From NCBI GenBank assembly GCA_039984955.1, contig JBDWTN010000007.1:1124501-1188500 (forward strand): 64,000 bases of DNA. The letters are read 5' to 3'. This DNA comes from Marinobacter alexandrii (GTDB taxonomy: Bacteria; Bacteroidota; Bacteroidia; Cytophagales; Cyclobacteriaceae). The translations under genes and the position numbers were made by a program. Below the pieces are notes generated by a model. It did no database searches. It saw nothing but the letters and a program-made list of their open reading frames with translations, and was not told where the DNA came from. Below, piece by piece: positions 46,506 through 55,607 of this stretch. Position 1 is the stretch's first letter. Every line of letters begins with the position of its first letter.

Positions 46506-46521
46506 AAAATTCACACCCAAA

Positions 46522-47820
46522 ATGCCTATTCAGAACAAGACTGGCTATTATACTTTTTTTTTAGTCTTTTTTCTTGCTCTTTTATCCATCAGTAATTGGA
46601 TAGAAAGGCATGAAACAATGCCCCTCCTATTTGCTTATTCCAGTGCATTTATTAGCTACGTATTTATTCTGTTAAGGCCGAAAAACTCAAACCTACTCTT
46701 AGCTTCTGGGGTAATTATTCGCTTCCTTTTCTTCCTGAGTCTCCCTATCCTTTCTGATGACTTATATCGTTTTATCTGGGATGGGACATTATTAAAAAAT
46801 GGCATTCATCCATTCGCAGAACTGCCCGGTTATTATTTAAGCCAAGGAATTCCCGAGGTTAGCAAAGAGCTATTCAATCGGCTCAATTCACCAAACTACT
46901 TCACGATCTACCCACCACTTAACCAATTCATTTTTTGGTTGAGTGCCGTTATTGGGAATGGAGATTGGTTGGTATCAGCAAACATAATTCGGCTCATTTT
47001 GTATGGTGCTGATATTGGATCGTTTATTCTCTTGAAGCAACTACTCAAGCACTACGGGAAATCAGAAAACCTTGCTTTCTGGTACTTCCTCAACCCATTA
47101 GTCATTCTTGAATTTGTTGGAAATTTACACTTTGAAGGGTTAGTCATCTTTTTTCTTTTACTAGGCGTTTATGCTTATGAGAAAAATAAAAAAACACTTT
47201 CTGGCATTGGATTGGGCTTAGCAATAGGAACCAAACTACTCCCTCTTATCTTTCTTCCCTTTTTCTTCCTAAAGGGGATAAAAGAAAAAAAATGGAGTGC
47301 TGCTATTCTTGGAGGATTAATAGGGATATTGACACTTCTCCCAATGCTAAACCAATCTTTTATCGATGGGATGCAGGAAAGCCTAGACCTCTACTTTCGG
47401 TCGTTTGAGTTTAATGCAAGCCTTTACTTTATTGCTCGTGAAATAGGCCACTGGATCTACGGGTATAATAATATTGCCTTAATCGGGCCCTTGCTTTCTA
47501 TTTTTTCAATATTGAGCATACTAAGTATTTCTGTCTTTGGATTAATAAAAAAATGGTCAGTGCCCAAGACTCTTTTATTCATTCTAACGACATACCTTTT
47601 ACTTGCCACCACAGTCCATCCATGGTATATTCTCCCTTTGGTTGTCTTTGGGGTATTGTCCGGTTACTGGTACCCAATTATCTGGTCAGCCATGATATTT
47701 TTGACTTATGTTGGATATACTAAAGAAGGTTTTGAACTTCCTATGTTCATAGTTGTTATCGAATATTCAATAACAGGTTTAGTTTTGCTAACTGAAATAC
47801 GAATAAAAAATAGGTTATGA
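46522..47820 (+). CDS. GT87/DUF2029-like polytopic mannosyltransferase
   Basis: 432 residues with about eleven membrane helices. A conserved loop after the second or third helix, LPILSDDLYRFIWDGTLLKN followed by GIHPFAELPGYYL, resembles the acidic catalytic loop of GT-C enzymes (GT87, PimE-like). These use polyprenol-phosphate mannose or a similar donor and act on the periplasmic face. The DPM1-like first gene of the operon could make the donor. The stop overlaps the rhodanese gene start (ATGA). Confidence 0.75.
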   Translation: MPIQNKTGYYTFFLVFFLALLSISNWIERHETMPLLFAYSSAFISYVFILLRPKNSNLLLASGVIIRFLFFLSLPILSDDLYRFIWDGTLLKNGIHPFAELPGYYLSQGIPEVSKELFNRLNSPNYFTIYPPLNQFIFWLSAVIGNGDWLVSANIIRLILYGADIGSFILLKQLLKHYGKSENLAFWYFLNPLVILEFVGNLHFEGLVIFFLLLGVYAYEKNKKTLSGIGLGLAIGTKLLPLIFLPFFFLKGIKEKKWSAAILGGLIGILTLLPMLNQSFIDGMQESLDLYFRSFEFNASLYFIAREIGHWIYGYNNIALIGPLLSIFSILSILSISVFGLIKKWSVPKTLLFILTTYLLLATTVHPWYILPLVVFGVLSGYWYPIIWSAMIFLTYVGYTKEGFELPMFIVVIEYSITGLVLLTEIRIKNRL

Positions 47821-48311
47821 AAAAATACCTACCTCCATTCATCATTTTACTTGTTTCTTCCTTCGCTTCGTGTGGGCAAAAAACATTTGATCAAAAAATG
47901 GAAAGTCTTTATAAAAAGACGGTCCCTCTAATTAAATCGGATTCGTTGAAATCAAAACTTAATAATGTTGTAATCTTAGATACTCGGGCAGAACAAGAGT
48001 ATAATATAAGTCATATCTCAGGAGCACGATTTGTTGATTATGACGACTTTGAAATAGATCAGGTCAAGGATATTCCTAAAGACCAAGAGGTTATCGTTTA
48101 CTGTTCTGTGGGGTATAGAAGTGAAAGAGTTGGAGAAAAACTTCAAAAAGCCGGATTCAAGAATGTGAAAAATCTCTACGGAGGTATTTTTGATTGGAAA
48201 AATCAAGGATATGATGTGATTGGATCAAACAATCTGGCAACTGATAGTGTACATACATATAACAAGTCATGGGGACAATGGCTTTACAAAGGAATAAAAG
48301 TATATGACTGA
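47817..48311 (+). CDS. Rhodanese-domain lipoprotein
   Basis: 164 residues. The lipobox FASC lies near residue 19. The single rhodanese domain (about 45-145) has ILDTRAEQEYNISHISGARF and the active-site loop VYCSVGYRSERVGE with the catalytic cysteine. It may transfer sulfur or act as a thiol carrier in the periplasm. It sits inside a glycosyltransferase operon with four-base and eight-base overlaps, so it is probably translated with those genes, but a link in function is not evident. Confidence 0.87.
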   Translation: MKKYLPPFIILLVSSFASCGQKTFDQKMESLYKKTVPLIKSDSLKSKLNNVVILDTRAEQEYNISHISGARFVDYDDFEIDQVKDIPKDQEVIVYCSVGYRSERVGEKLQKAGFKNVKNLYGGIFDWKNQGYDVIGSNNLATDSVHTYNKSWGQWLYKGIKVYD

Positions 48312-48945
48312 TAGATTATTAATGATTTTCGTGAAAAACCTGATTCCAGGCATGGTAAAAACCCGTCTGGCTAAGGATATTGGAATAGATAAGGCCTTAG
48401 ATGTCTACATGGAACTGGTGAATCACACGAACAAAATCACACAGAAGATTGAAGTAAACAAGGCTGTTTACTATTCTGAATATGTAGAGATAGAAGACAT
48501 CTGGGATACCGGAAATTACGAATTGAACGTACAAAAGGGGATGACTCTGGGAGAGAAAATGTCTACCGCTTTTGATGAGGCTTTCGATTCACATAACAAA
48601 GTGGTCATCATAGGTAGTGACTGCTATGATCTCAATTCTAAAATAATCAAAAAGGCTTTTGAAATGCTAGATGAAAACGACCTGGTCGTTGGACCAGCCA
48701 AAGACGGAGGTTACTATCTGCTAGGTATGAGTGAATACCTTCCTCAATTATTCCAAAATAAAGAATACAGCACTGACTCTGTTTTAAAAGAATTGCTAAA
48801 CGAAGCAGAAGAGCTAGAACTCTCCGTACATCAACTTCCAACACTTAGTGATATCGATACGTTAGCGGATCTAAAAGAAACAGATATGGATTGGGAAAAC
48901 CTTGGCGCTGATGCTCAAATAGACGGTGAAGAAGAGGCTTACTAG
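48304..48945 (+). CDS. TIGR04282/DUF2064 family glycosyltransferase
   Basis: 213 residues. The start MIFVKNLIPGMVKTRLAKDIG, the motif IIGSDCYDL and the signature VVGPAKDGGYYLLGM identify the TIGR04282 family, named for a proposed role in arsenosugar synthesis. No arsS-like radical SAM gene or arsenic gene is in the window, so that name should not be taken as function. It resembles nucleotidyl- or glycosyl-transferases of the CobY/MobA fold. It is the last gene of the five-gene operon. Confidence 0.87.
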   Translation: MTDRLLMIFVKNLIPGMVKTRLAKDIGIDKALDVYMELVNHTNKITQKIEVNKAVYYSEYVEIEDIWDTGNYELNVQKGMTLGEKMSTAFDEAFDSHNKVVIIGSDCYDLNSKIIKKAFEMLDENDLVVGPAKDGGYYLLGMSEYLPQLFQNKEYSTDSVLKELLNEAEELELSVHQLPTLSDIDTLADLKETDMDWENLGADAQIDGEEEAY

Positions 48946-48955
48946 ACCTCTTCTT
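48929..48955. terminator. Terminator between convergent operons
   Basis: AAGAAGAGG (48929-48937) pairs with CCTCTTCTT (48947-48955). It includes the stop codon of the DUF2064 gene in the loop and touches the stop codon of the permease gene. U-rich on the plus strand. Confidence 0.7.
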
Positions 48956-51606
48956 TATTCATATCTCAAAGAATCAATTGGGTTCGCTCCAGAAGCTCTC
49001 CAGACTTTCACTCCTATAGAGGCGAGAGCGATAACTACTGAAACCAAACCTCCAAGAACATAAATCCACCAAGATATCTCTGTTTGATAGGCAAAATCCT
49101 CCATCCATATATTAATGATATAATAAGAAATTGGCGTGGAAACCACGAATGCCACAATAATCAATAAAATGAATTCTTTACTAAGGATGGTACCAATTTG
49201 AAGGATAGATGCTCCCAGCACTTTTCTGATTCCCAACTCTTTTGACTTTTGTACGATGGTAAAGGAAATCAATCCAAATAACCCCAAACAAGAAATCAAG
49301 ATAGCAGTTGCAGTTGCGGTGGAAGCCAGCTTTGATGTTCTCCTCTCAGTTTGATAAAATTGCTCGATGGTTTCATCCATGAAATAGACAGTCAATGGAT
49401 AGTTCGGATAGATATCTCCCCACGTATCTGTTAGTTCATTTATTGTTTGTTCGATTTGACCTACTTTCACTTTAAGTGCAAAACATCTCGATTTTTCTCG
49501 ATAGCGATAAAGCATAGGCTCAATTGGATTATGTAGAGATCTGAAATGGAAATCCTCTAGAATTCCGACAACAGTATGATCCGCATTGTTATACTCAAAC
49601 TGGGTTCCTAAGGCTTCTCGAGGATGGTCAAATCCTAACTCATGCATAAAAGTTTCATTGATCAATAGCTCAGGCAGAGTGTCATTGGGTAGCAAATTTC
49701 TACCTACCAGCAATTCTATGTCATAGAACCTTAAGTATGTTGTATCTCCCGACTTGATATGAGGATTGATCACAATCTCTCCTTCGGAGCTTTGATATTT
49801 AACAGTGGATGTAGAATAGCCACTCTGTACAGGTGGTGTACTCTGAAGAGCATATTCTCTGATCTCAGGCATCTCATCTATTTGATTCAAGATCAATTTT
49901 GACTTGCTGTATTGCTCATAATATGGCGTGTAGAAGTATATCACCCCATCTTCCTTGAAGCCCAAATCTTTGTCAAGCATGAAAGATATTTGCCAGGTGA
50001 TTGCTATCGTACCTACTATCAGCAGTTGAGAAAAAAGGAATTGAAACAAGATCAGCGCTTTTCTAATAAGTGATCCTCCAGGGTTCTTTGAACTTGATCC
50101 AGAGCGTAAGGCTTTTATCGGTTGAAAAGATGAAATGATCCACGAAGGATATATCCCTGCAATTATTCCCACAGTTAGTGTTAAGATGACAAGAGCTAGC
50201 CAAAATACAGGGCTATCGTATTCCAGTGTTGTACCTTCTGGAATGAATTCTTCAAAGAAAATAAAGCCATAATGAGCAATAGGGATAGCAAGTAATACAG
50301 CAAAAAATGAGACTAAAGTACTTTCGGTTAAGAATCTACCAACAAGCTTGTGTTTCGGACTTCCCAGAACTTTTCTCACCCCAACTTCTTTCGATTTAGC
50401 TGTTGATTGCGCAGTTTCTAAATTCACAAAGTTAAAAATCGCAATTAGCAGAATAGCAAAAGCTATGACACTCAATATCGTCAAGGTAGGCATGTGAGCT
50501 GCACTCCTGCTATTATTAAAAATGCCAATTTCAGGATCAAAATGAATCTCAGCAAGTTCCTGTAACTTAAAGTTCTGATAATAGTCTTTATTTTCTTGCT
50601 GGTCTGAAACATGTTTGCTTAGCTCATCAAGTTGAAGCATTAGATCAACTTTTCCTACATTATTAGATGTCTTGACCCATAATTGGGAAGAACTATTTGT
50701 ACTCCCCCAGTCCCCAGTAAAATCATCTTTCAGCCATGACTTGTCTATAGTAGCATAGGAAATAAAATCAGTAAAATCAAAGTCAGTATTATAGTCGGGA
50801 AGTTCGACAATACCCGATACAAAGAGGTTTAGTGAGTCGCGATAGATTACTTCTTTACCCACCATATCCAGCCAATCAATGTTTCCAAAGTATTTGAGTG
50901 CTTGATCTGTCGTTAATACTACTTGAAAAGGTTCCCCTACAGATTTTTCAGGTGAACCTGCGAGCCATTCATATTGATCAATAGCTTTAAAAAATGAGGG
51001 GCTGGCAATCACAAAACTACCTTGCGATTCAAATTCTTTTGTCTTACCTGATGCCTCCGGGATATCTACTGCTGCACGATAAGTATGGAAATAAGCAACT
51101 GCATCCAATCCTGAAAAAGTTTCTTCAACGTATGGTCCTACGGGTATTGAAGCTCCCTTATTAATGGCTGTGAATGATCCTGAGTATGATGTGTAAATGC
51201 GATAAATCCTATCCTCATCGGGAATCTGTGTATTGAAGCTTATTTCAAACCTGACAATACTCAAAATAGCCAGAAAAGCTCCTACACCTATGGCAAGACC
51301 TAGAATATTGATTGCTGTTGTTCCTTTATTCTTAAGCAAATTCCGCCAGGCGATAATCAGGTTATGTTCCAAGAAAGTAAGTGATGTGTTAACTCTAGTA
51401 TTATTCATTTTAGTCCTTTTTAATGCATATGATCTGAAACTTCTGATAACGATCCACCAATAAAATATCTTCGAGAAACGAATTCCACTTTCAGTGATAA
51501 ATTCATTATAAACTTCAAAAAGGTCTCCTTCAAGTTCTTCAAGCTTCTCATCAGAGCAGAACCATCTAAAGATTTTTAATGGAAGTTTTGGCGGGGTGTA
51601 ACTCAT
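48955..51606 (-). CDS. FtsX/MacB-like permease with N-terminal prefix domain
   Basis: 883 residues. The N-terminal permease-prefix domain (about 1-75, with EKLEELEGDLFEVYNEF) is characteristic of PadR-linked Bacteroidota permeases. Two repeats follow, each a membrane helix, a periplasmic MacB-type domain and an FtsX domain: KNKGTTAINILGLAIGVGAF near 95, EVGVRKVLGSPKHKLV near 415, and ELGIRKVLGASILQIG near 770. Such proteins act in ABC efflux or mechanotransmission, but no ATPase gene is adjacent. Its ATG overlaps the PadR stop (ATGA), so the regulator and permease are co-translated. Confidence 0.92.
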   Translation of the reverse strand: MSYTPPKLPLKIFRWFCSDEKLEELEGDLFEVYNEFITESGIRFSKIFYWWIVIRSFRSYALKRTKMNNTRVNTSLTFLEHNLIIAWRNLLKNKGTTAINILGLAIGVGAFLAILSIVRFEISFNTQIPDEDRIYRIYTSYSGSFTAINKGASIPVGPYVEETFSGLDAVAYFHTYRAAVDIPEASGKTKEFESQGSFVIASPSFFKAIDQYEWLAGSPEKSVGEPFQVVLTTDQALKYFGNIDWLDMVGKEVIYRDSLNLFVSGIVELPDYNTDFDFTDFISYATIDKSWLKDDFTGDWGSTNSSSQLWVKTSNNVGKVDLMLQLDELSKHVSDQQENKDYYQNFKLQELAEIHFDPEIGIFNNSRSAAHMPTLTILSVIAFAILLIAIFNFVNLETAQSTAKSKEVGVRKVLGSPKHKLVGRFLTESTLVSFFAVLLAIPIAHYGFIFFEEFIPEGTTLEYDSPVFWLALVILTLTVGIIAGIYPSWIISSFQPIKALRSGSSSKNPGGSLIRKALILFQFLFSQLLIVGTIAITWQISFMLDKDLGFKEDGVIYFYTPYYEQYSKSKLILNQIDEMPEIREYALQSTPPVQSGYSTSTVKYQSSEGEIVINPHIKSGDTTYLRFYDIELLVGRNLLPNDTLPELLINETFMHELGFDHPREALGTQFEYNNADHTVVGILEDFHFRSLHNPIEPMLYRYREKSRCFALKVKVGQIEQTINELTDTWGDIYPNYPLTVYFMDETIEQFYQTERRTSKLASTATATAILISCLGLFGLISFTIVQKSKELGIRKVLGASILQIGTILSKEFILLIIVAFVVSTPISYYIINIWMEDFAYQTEISWWIYVLGGLVSVVIALASIGVKVWRASGANPIDSLRYE

Positions 51607-51938
51607 CTTAAGTTTTCCAGTGCGATTTTGGGTATTTGATTTCTCATTCTGTTTCGAAGCTCATTTGCTGTCTCCAAAGCCACTTTCCCAGCTTGTGAGA
51701 TCGTAAAAAGGCGTTTGCGCTTTCCTCCTCTTTCACTCGACATCTCACCCATCCTGGAATTCAATAGTCCTTTTTCTTCCAGACGATAAACTGCCGCGTG
51801 CACCGAACTGATGCTGACCTTTCTATCGGTCTGCTTGTTCAACTCTCGCTGGATGGCAACACTGTAGGCATTGTCATACAATATGCCTACGGTTAGTAGT
51901 ACGAGCTCCTCAAATTCGCCAAGATTTGTTCCTTTCAT
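51603..51938 (-). CDS. PadR-family transcriptional regulator
   Basis: 111 residues, a PadR winged helix: GEFEELVLLTVGILYDNAYS, SISSVHAAVYRLEEKGLL and the wing GGKRKRLFTISQAGKVALE. Short form with only a brief C-terminal dimerisation helix. PadR with a prefix-domain permease is a standard Bacteroidota pair, so it probably represses its own operon. A symmetric sequence at 51954-51986, just upstream of the ATG, is a likely operator. Confidence 0.92.
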   Translation of the reverse strand: MKGTNLGEFEELVLLTVGILYDNAYSVAIQRELNKQTDRKVSISSVHAAVYRLEEKGLLNSRMGEMSSERGGKRKRLFTISQAGKVALETANELRNRMRNQIPKIALENLR

Positions 51939-51953
51939 TTTTTGAAATATTAA

Positions 51954-51986
51954 TTTCGTAAATGTAAGTAATATACTAAAACGAAA
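51954..51986. promoter_or_regulatory. Candidate PadR operator
   Basis: Outer arms TTTCGT (51954-51959) and ACGAAA (51981-51986) flank an inner near-palindrome AGTAATATACT (51967-51977). It lies 16-48 bases upstream of the padR-like ATG, where it could overlap the promoter. Confidence 0.4.
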
Positions 51987-52009
51987 AAATAAGGTTACAA
52001 AATCTTTGA

Positions 52010-53257
52010 TTAAAAGTATTGACCTATGCCAAGCACAAATCCATTAATGCTTGGCTCTTGTAGGTTGAACCCATAATCTACACGCAGAATAGCATTGTAG
52101 ATTTTTTTATGAATCAGACGAAAACCACCTCCTGCAAAAAGCACAAAATTCTGTGATTCAGCAAAATCAGAAAAATTTCCACCTGGATTTCTCCATGATC
52201 CCAAGTCAGAAAAAAGTACACCCTGAACAGCTATCTTCTCTCGATCTCTTAGGGTTCTCCTATATTCAGTATTCCATATAATTGCTCCGGTACCTCTATC
52301 CACTCGGTTGCCAACCCCTCGTATATTTAGGTAGCTATCAAGGACAAATGGCGCAAAGGGGCTCTCCTCATTGGTACTTAGACCTAACCTAAGTCGGGTA
52401 GCAAGGTTTCCCCTTTTCCCACTTCTTTTAAAATATTTCACATCATTAAACGCGATGTAAAAAGCAGGGTCATTATCAAGTGATTGAACGGTCTGAATGT
52501 TGAGCTGATTATGTAGTCCATCGAGATAAAAAAAATGGTAATTAACCCTGTTCCAAATAAATGTCGCTTTGCCTAAAAGTTTATTCTTAGTGACTTTTTC
52601 CGGGGCTCCTTCAAAATCTCCTTCCGTAAATTTTCGGTAGTCTTCCGTAAAGAAAGCACCACCAAACTCAATCCTGTCAGTGAAATTTAGATATCTGATA
52701 ACATTAGCACCTAGCGTGTAATTATCATATTCATATTCCACCGTTTGCCCTGAAAAGAAAAGTGGTTCCAATGTTGACCACTTTATCAGATTAACATTGG
52801 CTCCCCACTGTGACTGTCTGATCCTATCAAACGTAAGGTGAGTGGCGAAGGAATTACGATCATAATATTGGTAGTAGGCAGTCAGCTTGTTTCCCTTTCC
52901 GCCAAGATTAGCTTCTGAAGCTCCTACCTGAACCCAGAAATTCTCTTCTATTCCTCCAAAACTGAAGATGGGAAGTAACGTGTATAATTCTTGAAAAACA
53001 TAAACTAATTCAACTCCCTGATTCAGCTCTTGAACTTCAAACTGAACATCCGAAAACATCTCAAGATTTGCAAGACGTTGTTTTACCTCTATAATTTCTG
53101 TAGAGTCTAATGGATCTCCTTTCTGGATAGAAATGAATTGACTGATATATGATGGCTTGGTTTTCTTTAGCCCTTCAAAACGAATTGCTTCTATTTCCTG
53201 GGAATAGGAAATAGAAGCAATTGATAAGATATATGTTACAATTAATAATCTCTTCAC
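52010..53257 (-). CDS. BamA/TamA-like outer-membrane protein with one POTRA domain
   Basis: 415 residues from a GTG start. Signal peptide (cleavage near SISYSQ), one POTRA-like domain (about 22-95: IEAIRFEGLKKTKPSYISQF and VKQRLANLEMFSDVQFEV), then a 16-strand-type barrel ending INGFVLGIGQYF with a terminal phenylalanine. It is far shorter than BamA (five POTRA) and resembles the single-POTRA surface-antigen proteins of unknown role in Bacteroidota. Its GTG shares one base with the TAG of the upstream gene (TAGTG), so the two are coupled. Confidence 0.82.
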   Translation of the reverse strand: MKRLLIVTYILSIASISYSQEIEAIRFEGLKKTKPSYISQFISIQKGDPLDSTEIIEVKQRLANLEMFSDVQFEVQELNQGVELVYVFQELYTLLPIFSFGGIEENFWVQVGASEANLGGKGNKLTAYYQYYDRNSFATHLTFDRIRQSQWGANVNLIKWSTLEPLFFSGQTVEYEYDNYTLGANVIRYLNFTDRIEFGGAFFTEDYRKFTEGDFEGAPEKVTKNKLLGKATFIWNRVNYHFFYLDGLHNQLNIQTVQSLDNDPAFYIAFNDVKYFKRSGKRGNLATRLRLGLSTNEESPFAPFVLDSYLNIRGVGNRVDRGTGAIIWNTEYRRTLRDREKIAVQGVLFSDLGSWRNPGGNFSDFAESQNFVLFAGGGFRLIHKKIYNAILRVDYGFNLQEPSINGFVLGIGQYF

Positions 53258-54108
53258 TATTGGCGTATCACTCGGATACCCAAATTTATAGTTTCTCCTG
53301 CTCCCTGACCTTCACTACCTAACCAAAAATTGGTATAAAGGAATTCAAGTTCGATGAGATTCGGAATCAATTGATATTTTGTACCCACTCCTGACTGAAC
53401 AAAGTACGAGAAAAACGCTTCAGCTTTTTCAACATCATCAGCAGAATTATAATGAGTAGGGAAGTATTCTGTCATACCATAGATTGTCCATCTGGATGTT
53501 GGGAAATAACTATAGAAAACACTTGTCTGTGTTTGAAGAAAATTATTACCCGCGAATGACCCATCATTCACAAATCGATACCAAAAAGCTTGCTGAAAGA
53601 ATAGCTGAGATTTTTCATTCAATGGAACATCAAAGAAAATTTGATTTAGCCATAGAGTAGCGTCTGTTTCCAGAAAATATTTATTCGCACTTCCTTCAGG
53701 TTCATCTACCAAATTGAACAATAGTGTGCTTTGAAGGGACAGACGTGGAACGGACTTTAAAGGCGCTATTTTAATTTTAGGTCCAAATCCTGTTATCCCA
53801 GTTTGAGAACTTAATCCTGCTTGCTGAGTATTCGAGTGCTTTACCCAAACATCAAATCCAACATTTATTTGGTCATTAACTCCATATAAAAACTGATTGA
53901 TAGAAGTAAAGAAATTATCCCTTACACCATTGTCCACCTTGCCTCCATCTGCATCGAAAGACTTTGCCTGTGTATAAAGGTTTTGGAAACTTTTAAATTC
54001 CCAATCTCCCTTACCGAAGAGTATGGAAGGTGTGTAGTTCTGAAGGTTGTTCTGAGCTGAGCTGAGAAGGAACCCTGTTACGAGAAATGTAAATAAAATG
54101 GTACGCAT
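53257..54108 (-). CDS. Outer-membrane beta-barrel protein of unknown family
   Basis: 283 residues from the ATG at 54108; a TTG three codons earlier is also possible. Signal peptide ending LLSSAQ, then alternating amphipathic strands with many aromatic residues (FLYGVNDQINVGFDVWVKHS, FYSYFPTSRWTIYGMTEYFP). It ends in LGIRVIRQ. Not recognised as a named family. It is translated with the downstream POTRA-barrel gene and likely forms an outer-membrane pair with it. Confidence 0.65.
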   Translation of the reverse strand: MRTILFTFLVTGFLLSSAQNNLQNYTPSILFGKGDWEFKSFQNLYTQAKSFDADGGKVDNGVRDNFFTSINQFLYGVNDQINVGFDVWVKHSNTQQAGLSSQTGITGFGPKIKIAPLKSVPRLSLQSTLLFNLVDEPEGSANKYFLETDATLWLNQIFFDVPLNEKSQLFFQQAFWYRFVNDGSFAGNNFLQTQTSVFYSYFPTSRWTIYGMTEYFPTHYNSADDVEKAEAFFSYFVQSGVGTKYQLIPNLIELEFLYTNFWLGSEGQGAGETINLGIRVIRQ

Positions 54109-54210
54109 GTTTTTCAATTTTCATCAAAGAACGTAGAACCAGTCCAAAAGGACGGTCAACTAAAAGACAATTCACGTTTTGTGATAAATTGTTGATCTCT
54201 TCGAGATATT

Positions 54211-54891
54211 TTAGACGAGTTTTTCTAGGTCTCGGATCAAAATCCTTCTTCTATCAAAGTTGATTAGGTTTTTTTCGCGCAATTCATTCATCACAGTAGT
54301 CACGGTTTGCCGTGATGTTCCAGTCAAACTCGCTATGTCTTTATGGATAAGGTGGTTCTTAATCATGGTTTCAAAACCGACCTTCTGCCCCTTCTCCATA
54401 GCCATCTCTTTTAAGAAATCCACGATTCGGGTACGAGCATCTTTAAATACCAATGATTCAATCTTGCGTTCCATCTTTCTCAATCGGAAGCCAACAATCT
54501 TCAATATTTTCAAATTAAGCTCTGCATTATCTACCATAAGGTTTTGCAGGTCTTCAATCGTCATCGAACACACATGTGTGTCATTATCCATCGACTGAGC
54601 AAAATCTTGGCGCTTATCTTCTCCAGCCAATGCCAATTCACCAAAGACCTCTCCTCGAGTCAAAATGGCCTTTACAATTTCTTTACCATCTGGCCCATAT
54701 GTTCCTATCTTCACACGTCCATTGGAAACCATGTAAATATTTTCAGAGGATTGATCTTGAAAGTAGATGAAGTCATCTTTTTTATACACTCCCGGAATGT
54801 GCTTTTCTTCTAAGTAAGGCGTCTTCTTAGGGCACAAAACTTCGAATAAGTCTGTGTCTTCAAAATACCAAAGATTTCTTTCGTCGCTCAT
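54211..54891 (-). CDS. Crp/Fnr-family transcriptional regulator
   Basis: 226 residues from the ATG at 54891; a TTG 13 codons upstream keeps the frame but adds no homologous sequence. The cyclic-nucleotide-binding-like domain (about 35-150, with YKKDDFIYFQDQSSENIYMV and RGEVFGELALAGEDKRQD) is followed by a long helix and a winged helix (IHKDIASLTGTSRQTVTTVM). It lacks the Fnr cysteine set, and the cAMP-contact arginine-serine pair is not evident, so its ligand is unknown. Divergent from hemJ, about 80 bases away; control of the respiratory genes is possible but unproven. Confidence 0.88.
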   Translation of the reverse strand: MSDERNLWYFEDTDLFEVLCPKKTPYLEEKHIPGVYKKDDFIYFQDQSSENIYMVSNGRVKIGTYGPDGKEIVKAILTRGEVFGELALAGEDKRQDFAQSMDNDTHVCSMTIEDLQNLMVDNAELNLKILKIVGFRLRKMERKIESLVFKDARTRIVDFLKEMAMEKGQKVGFETMIKNHLIHKDIASLTGTSRQTVTTVMNELREKNLINFDRRRILIRDLEKLV

Positions 54892-54968
54892 AATCTGTGA
54901 TGTCAGGATTTGATGCAAATTTGCAAACAACCACGGTTAACAACAATTATAACTAAAAAGCTCCACCG

Positions 54969-55502
54969 ATGGATTATTTATATCTCAAAGCTCTGCACAT
55001 CATATTCGTAATAACCTGGTTTGCTGGATTGTTTTATATCGTAAGATTATTCATCTATCATACGGAAGCATTAGGAAAAAAGGAACCAGAAAAATCTATT
55101 CTTTCTGAGCAGCTGGCAGTCATGAGTAGAAAGCTTTGGCACATCATCACCTGGCCTTCAGCTATCATAACAATCATTCTCGGTACATCCCTTTTAATTT
55201 CTCAGCCAGCATGGCTAAAGATGCCTTTTATGCATATTAAGCTAGGTTTTGTACTACTTTTAGTTCTCTACCATCTTGGATGTCATGCTATATTTAAGCA
55301 ACTTCAAAGAGGCGAAGCGAGGTATTCTTCCATGCAATTAAGGATTTTCAATGAGGGTGCAACGTTGATTCTTTTTGCTGTAGTTTTCCTCATTGTATTA
55401 AAGAATGAGCTCAGTTGGATATGGGGTACGGTTGGCCTTATTAGCTTTGCAGTAGTTCTCATGCTTGCAATAAAACTTTATAAAATTGTTAGAAATAAAT
55501 GA
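54969..55502 (+). CDS. hemJ: HemJ-like protoporphyrinogen oxidase
   Basis: 177 residues with four membrane helices and almost no loops. The conserved first helix ALHIIFVITWFAGLFYIVRL, the second ITWPSAIITIILGTSLLI and the third HIKLGFVLLLVLYHLG fit HemJ (CopD-like family). HemJ oxidises protoporphyrinogen IX to protoporphyrin IX, the penultimate step of haem b synthesis in bacteria lacking HemG or HemY. A SCO protein and a cytochrome c follow, so the neighbourhood concerns haem and respiration. Confidence 0.88.
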   Translation: MDYLYLKALHIIFVITWFAGLFYIVRLFIYHTEALGKKEPEKSILSEQLAVMSRKLWHIITWPSAIITIILGTSLLISQPAWLKMPFMHIKLGFVLLLVLYHLGCHAIFKQLQRGEARYSSMQLRIFNEGATLILFAVVFLIVLKNELSWIWGTVGLISFAVVLMLAIKLYKIVRNK

Positions 55503-55510
55503 TGAAATAA

Positions 55511-55556
55511 GTATAATTAGACAACCACCTTCTCAGTGGGTTAATAGTAATTATAC
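55511..55556. other. Structured intergenic element before the SCO gene
   Basis: GTATAATTA (55511-55519) is the exact inverted repeat of TAATTATAC (55548-55556), enclosing a smaller CCAC/GTGG hairpin. A second small hairpin, TTCCCGGCGGGGAA, follows at about 55561-55574. There is no U-tract, so it is not a normal terminator. It could be an operator or a regulatory RNA structure. Confidence 0.35.
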
Positions 55557-55607
55557 GAATTTCCCGGCGGGGAACCGCATGTTGCCATTGAACAACAGAT
55601 AATACAC

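Noticed and set aside
48304-48945. Arsenosugar biosynthesis locus
   Set aside because: Only the TIGR04282 family name suggests it. No radical SAM ArsS, arsenate reductase, ArsM or ArsR gene is present in the window.
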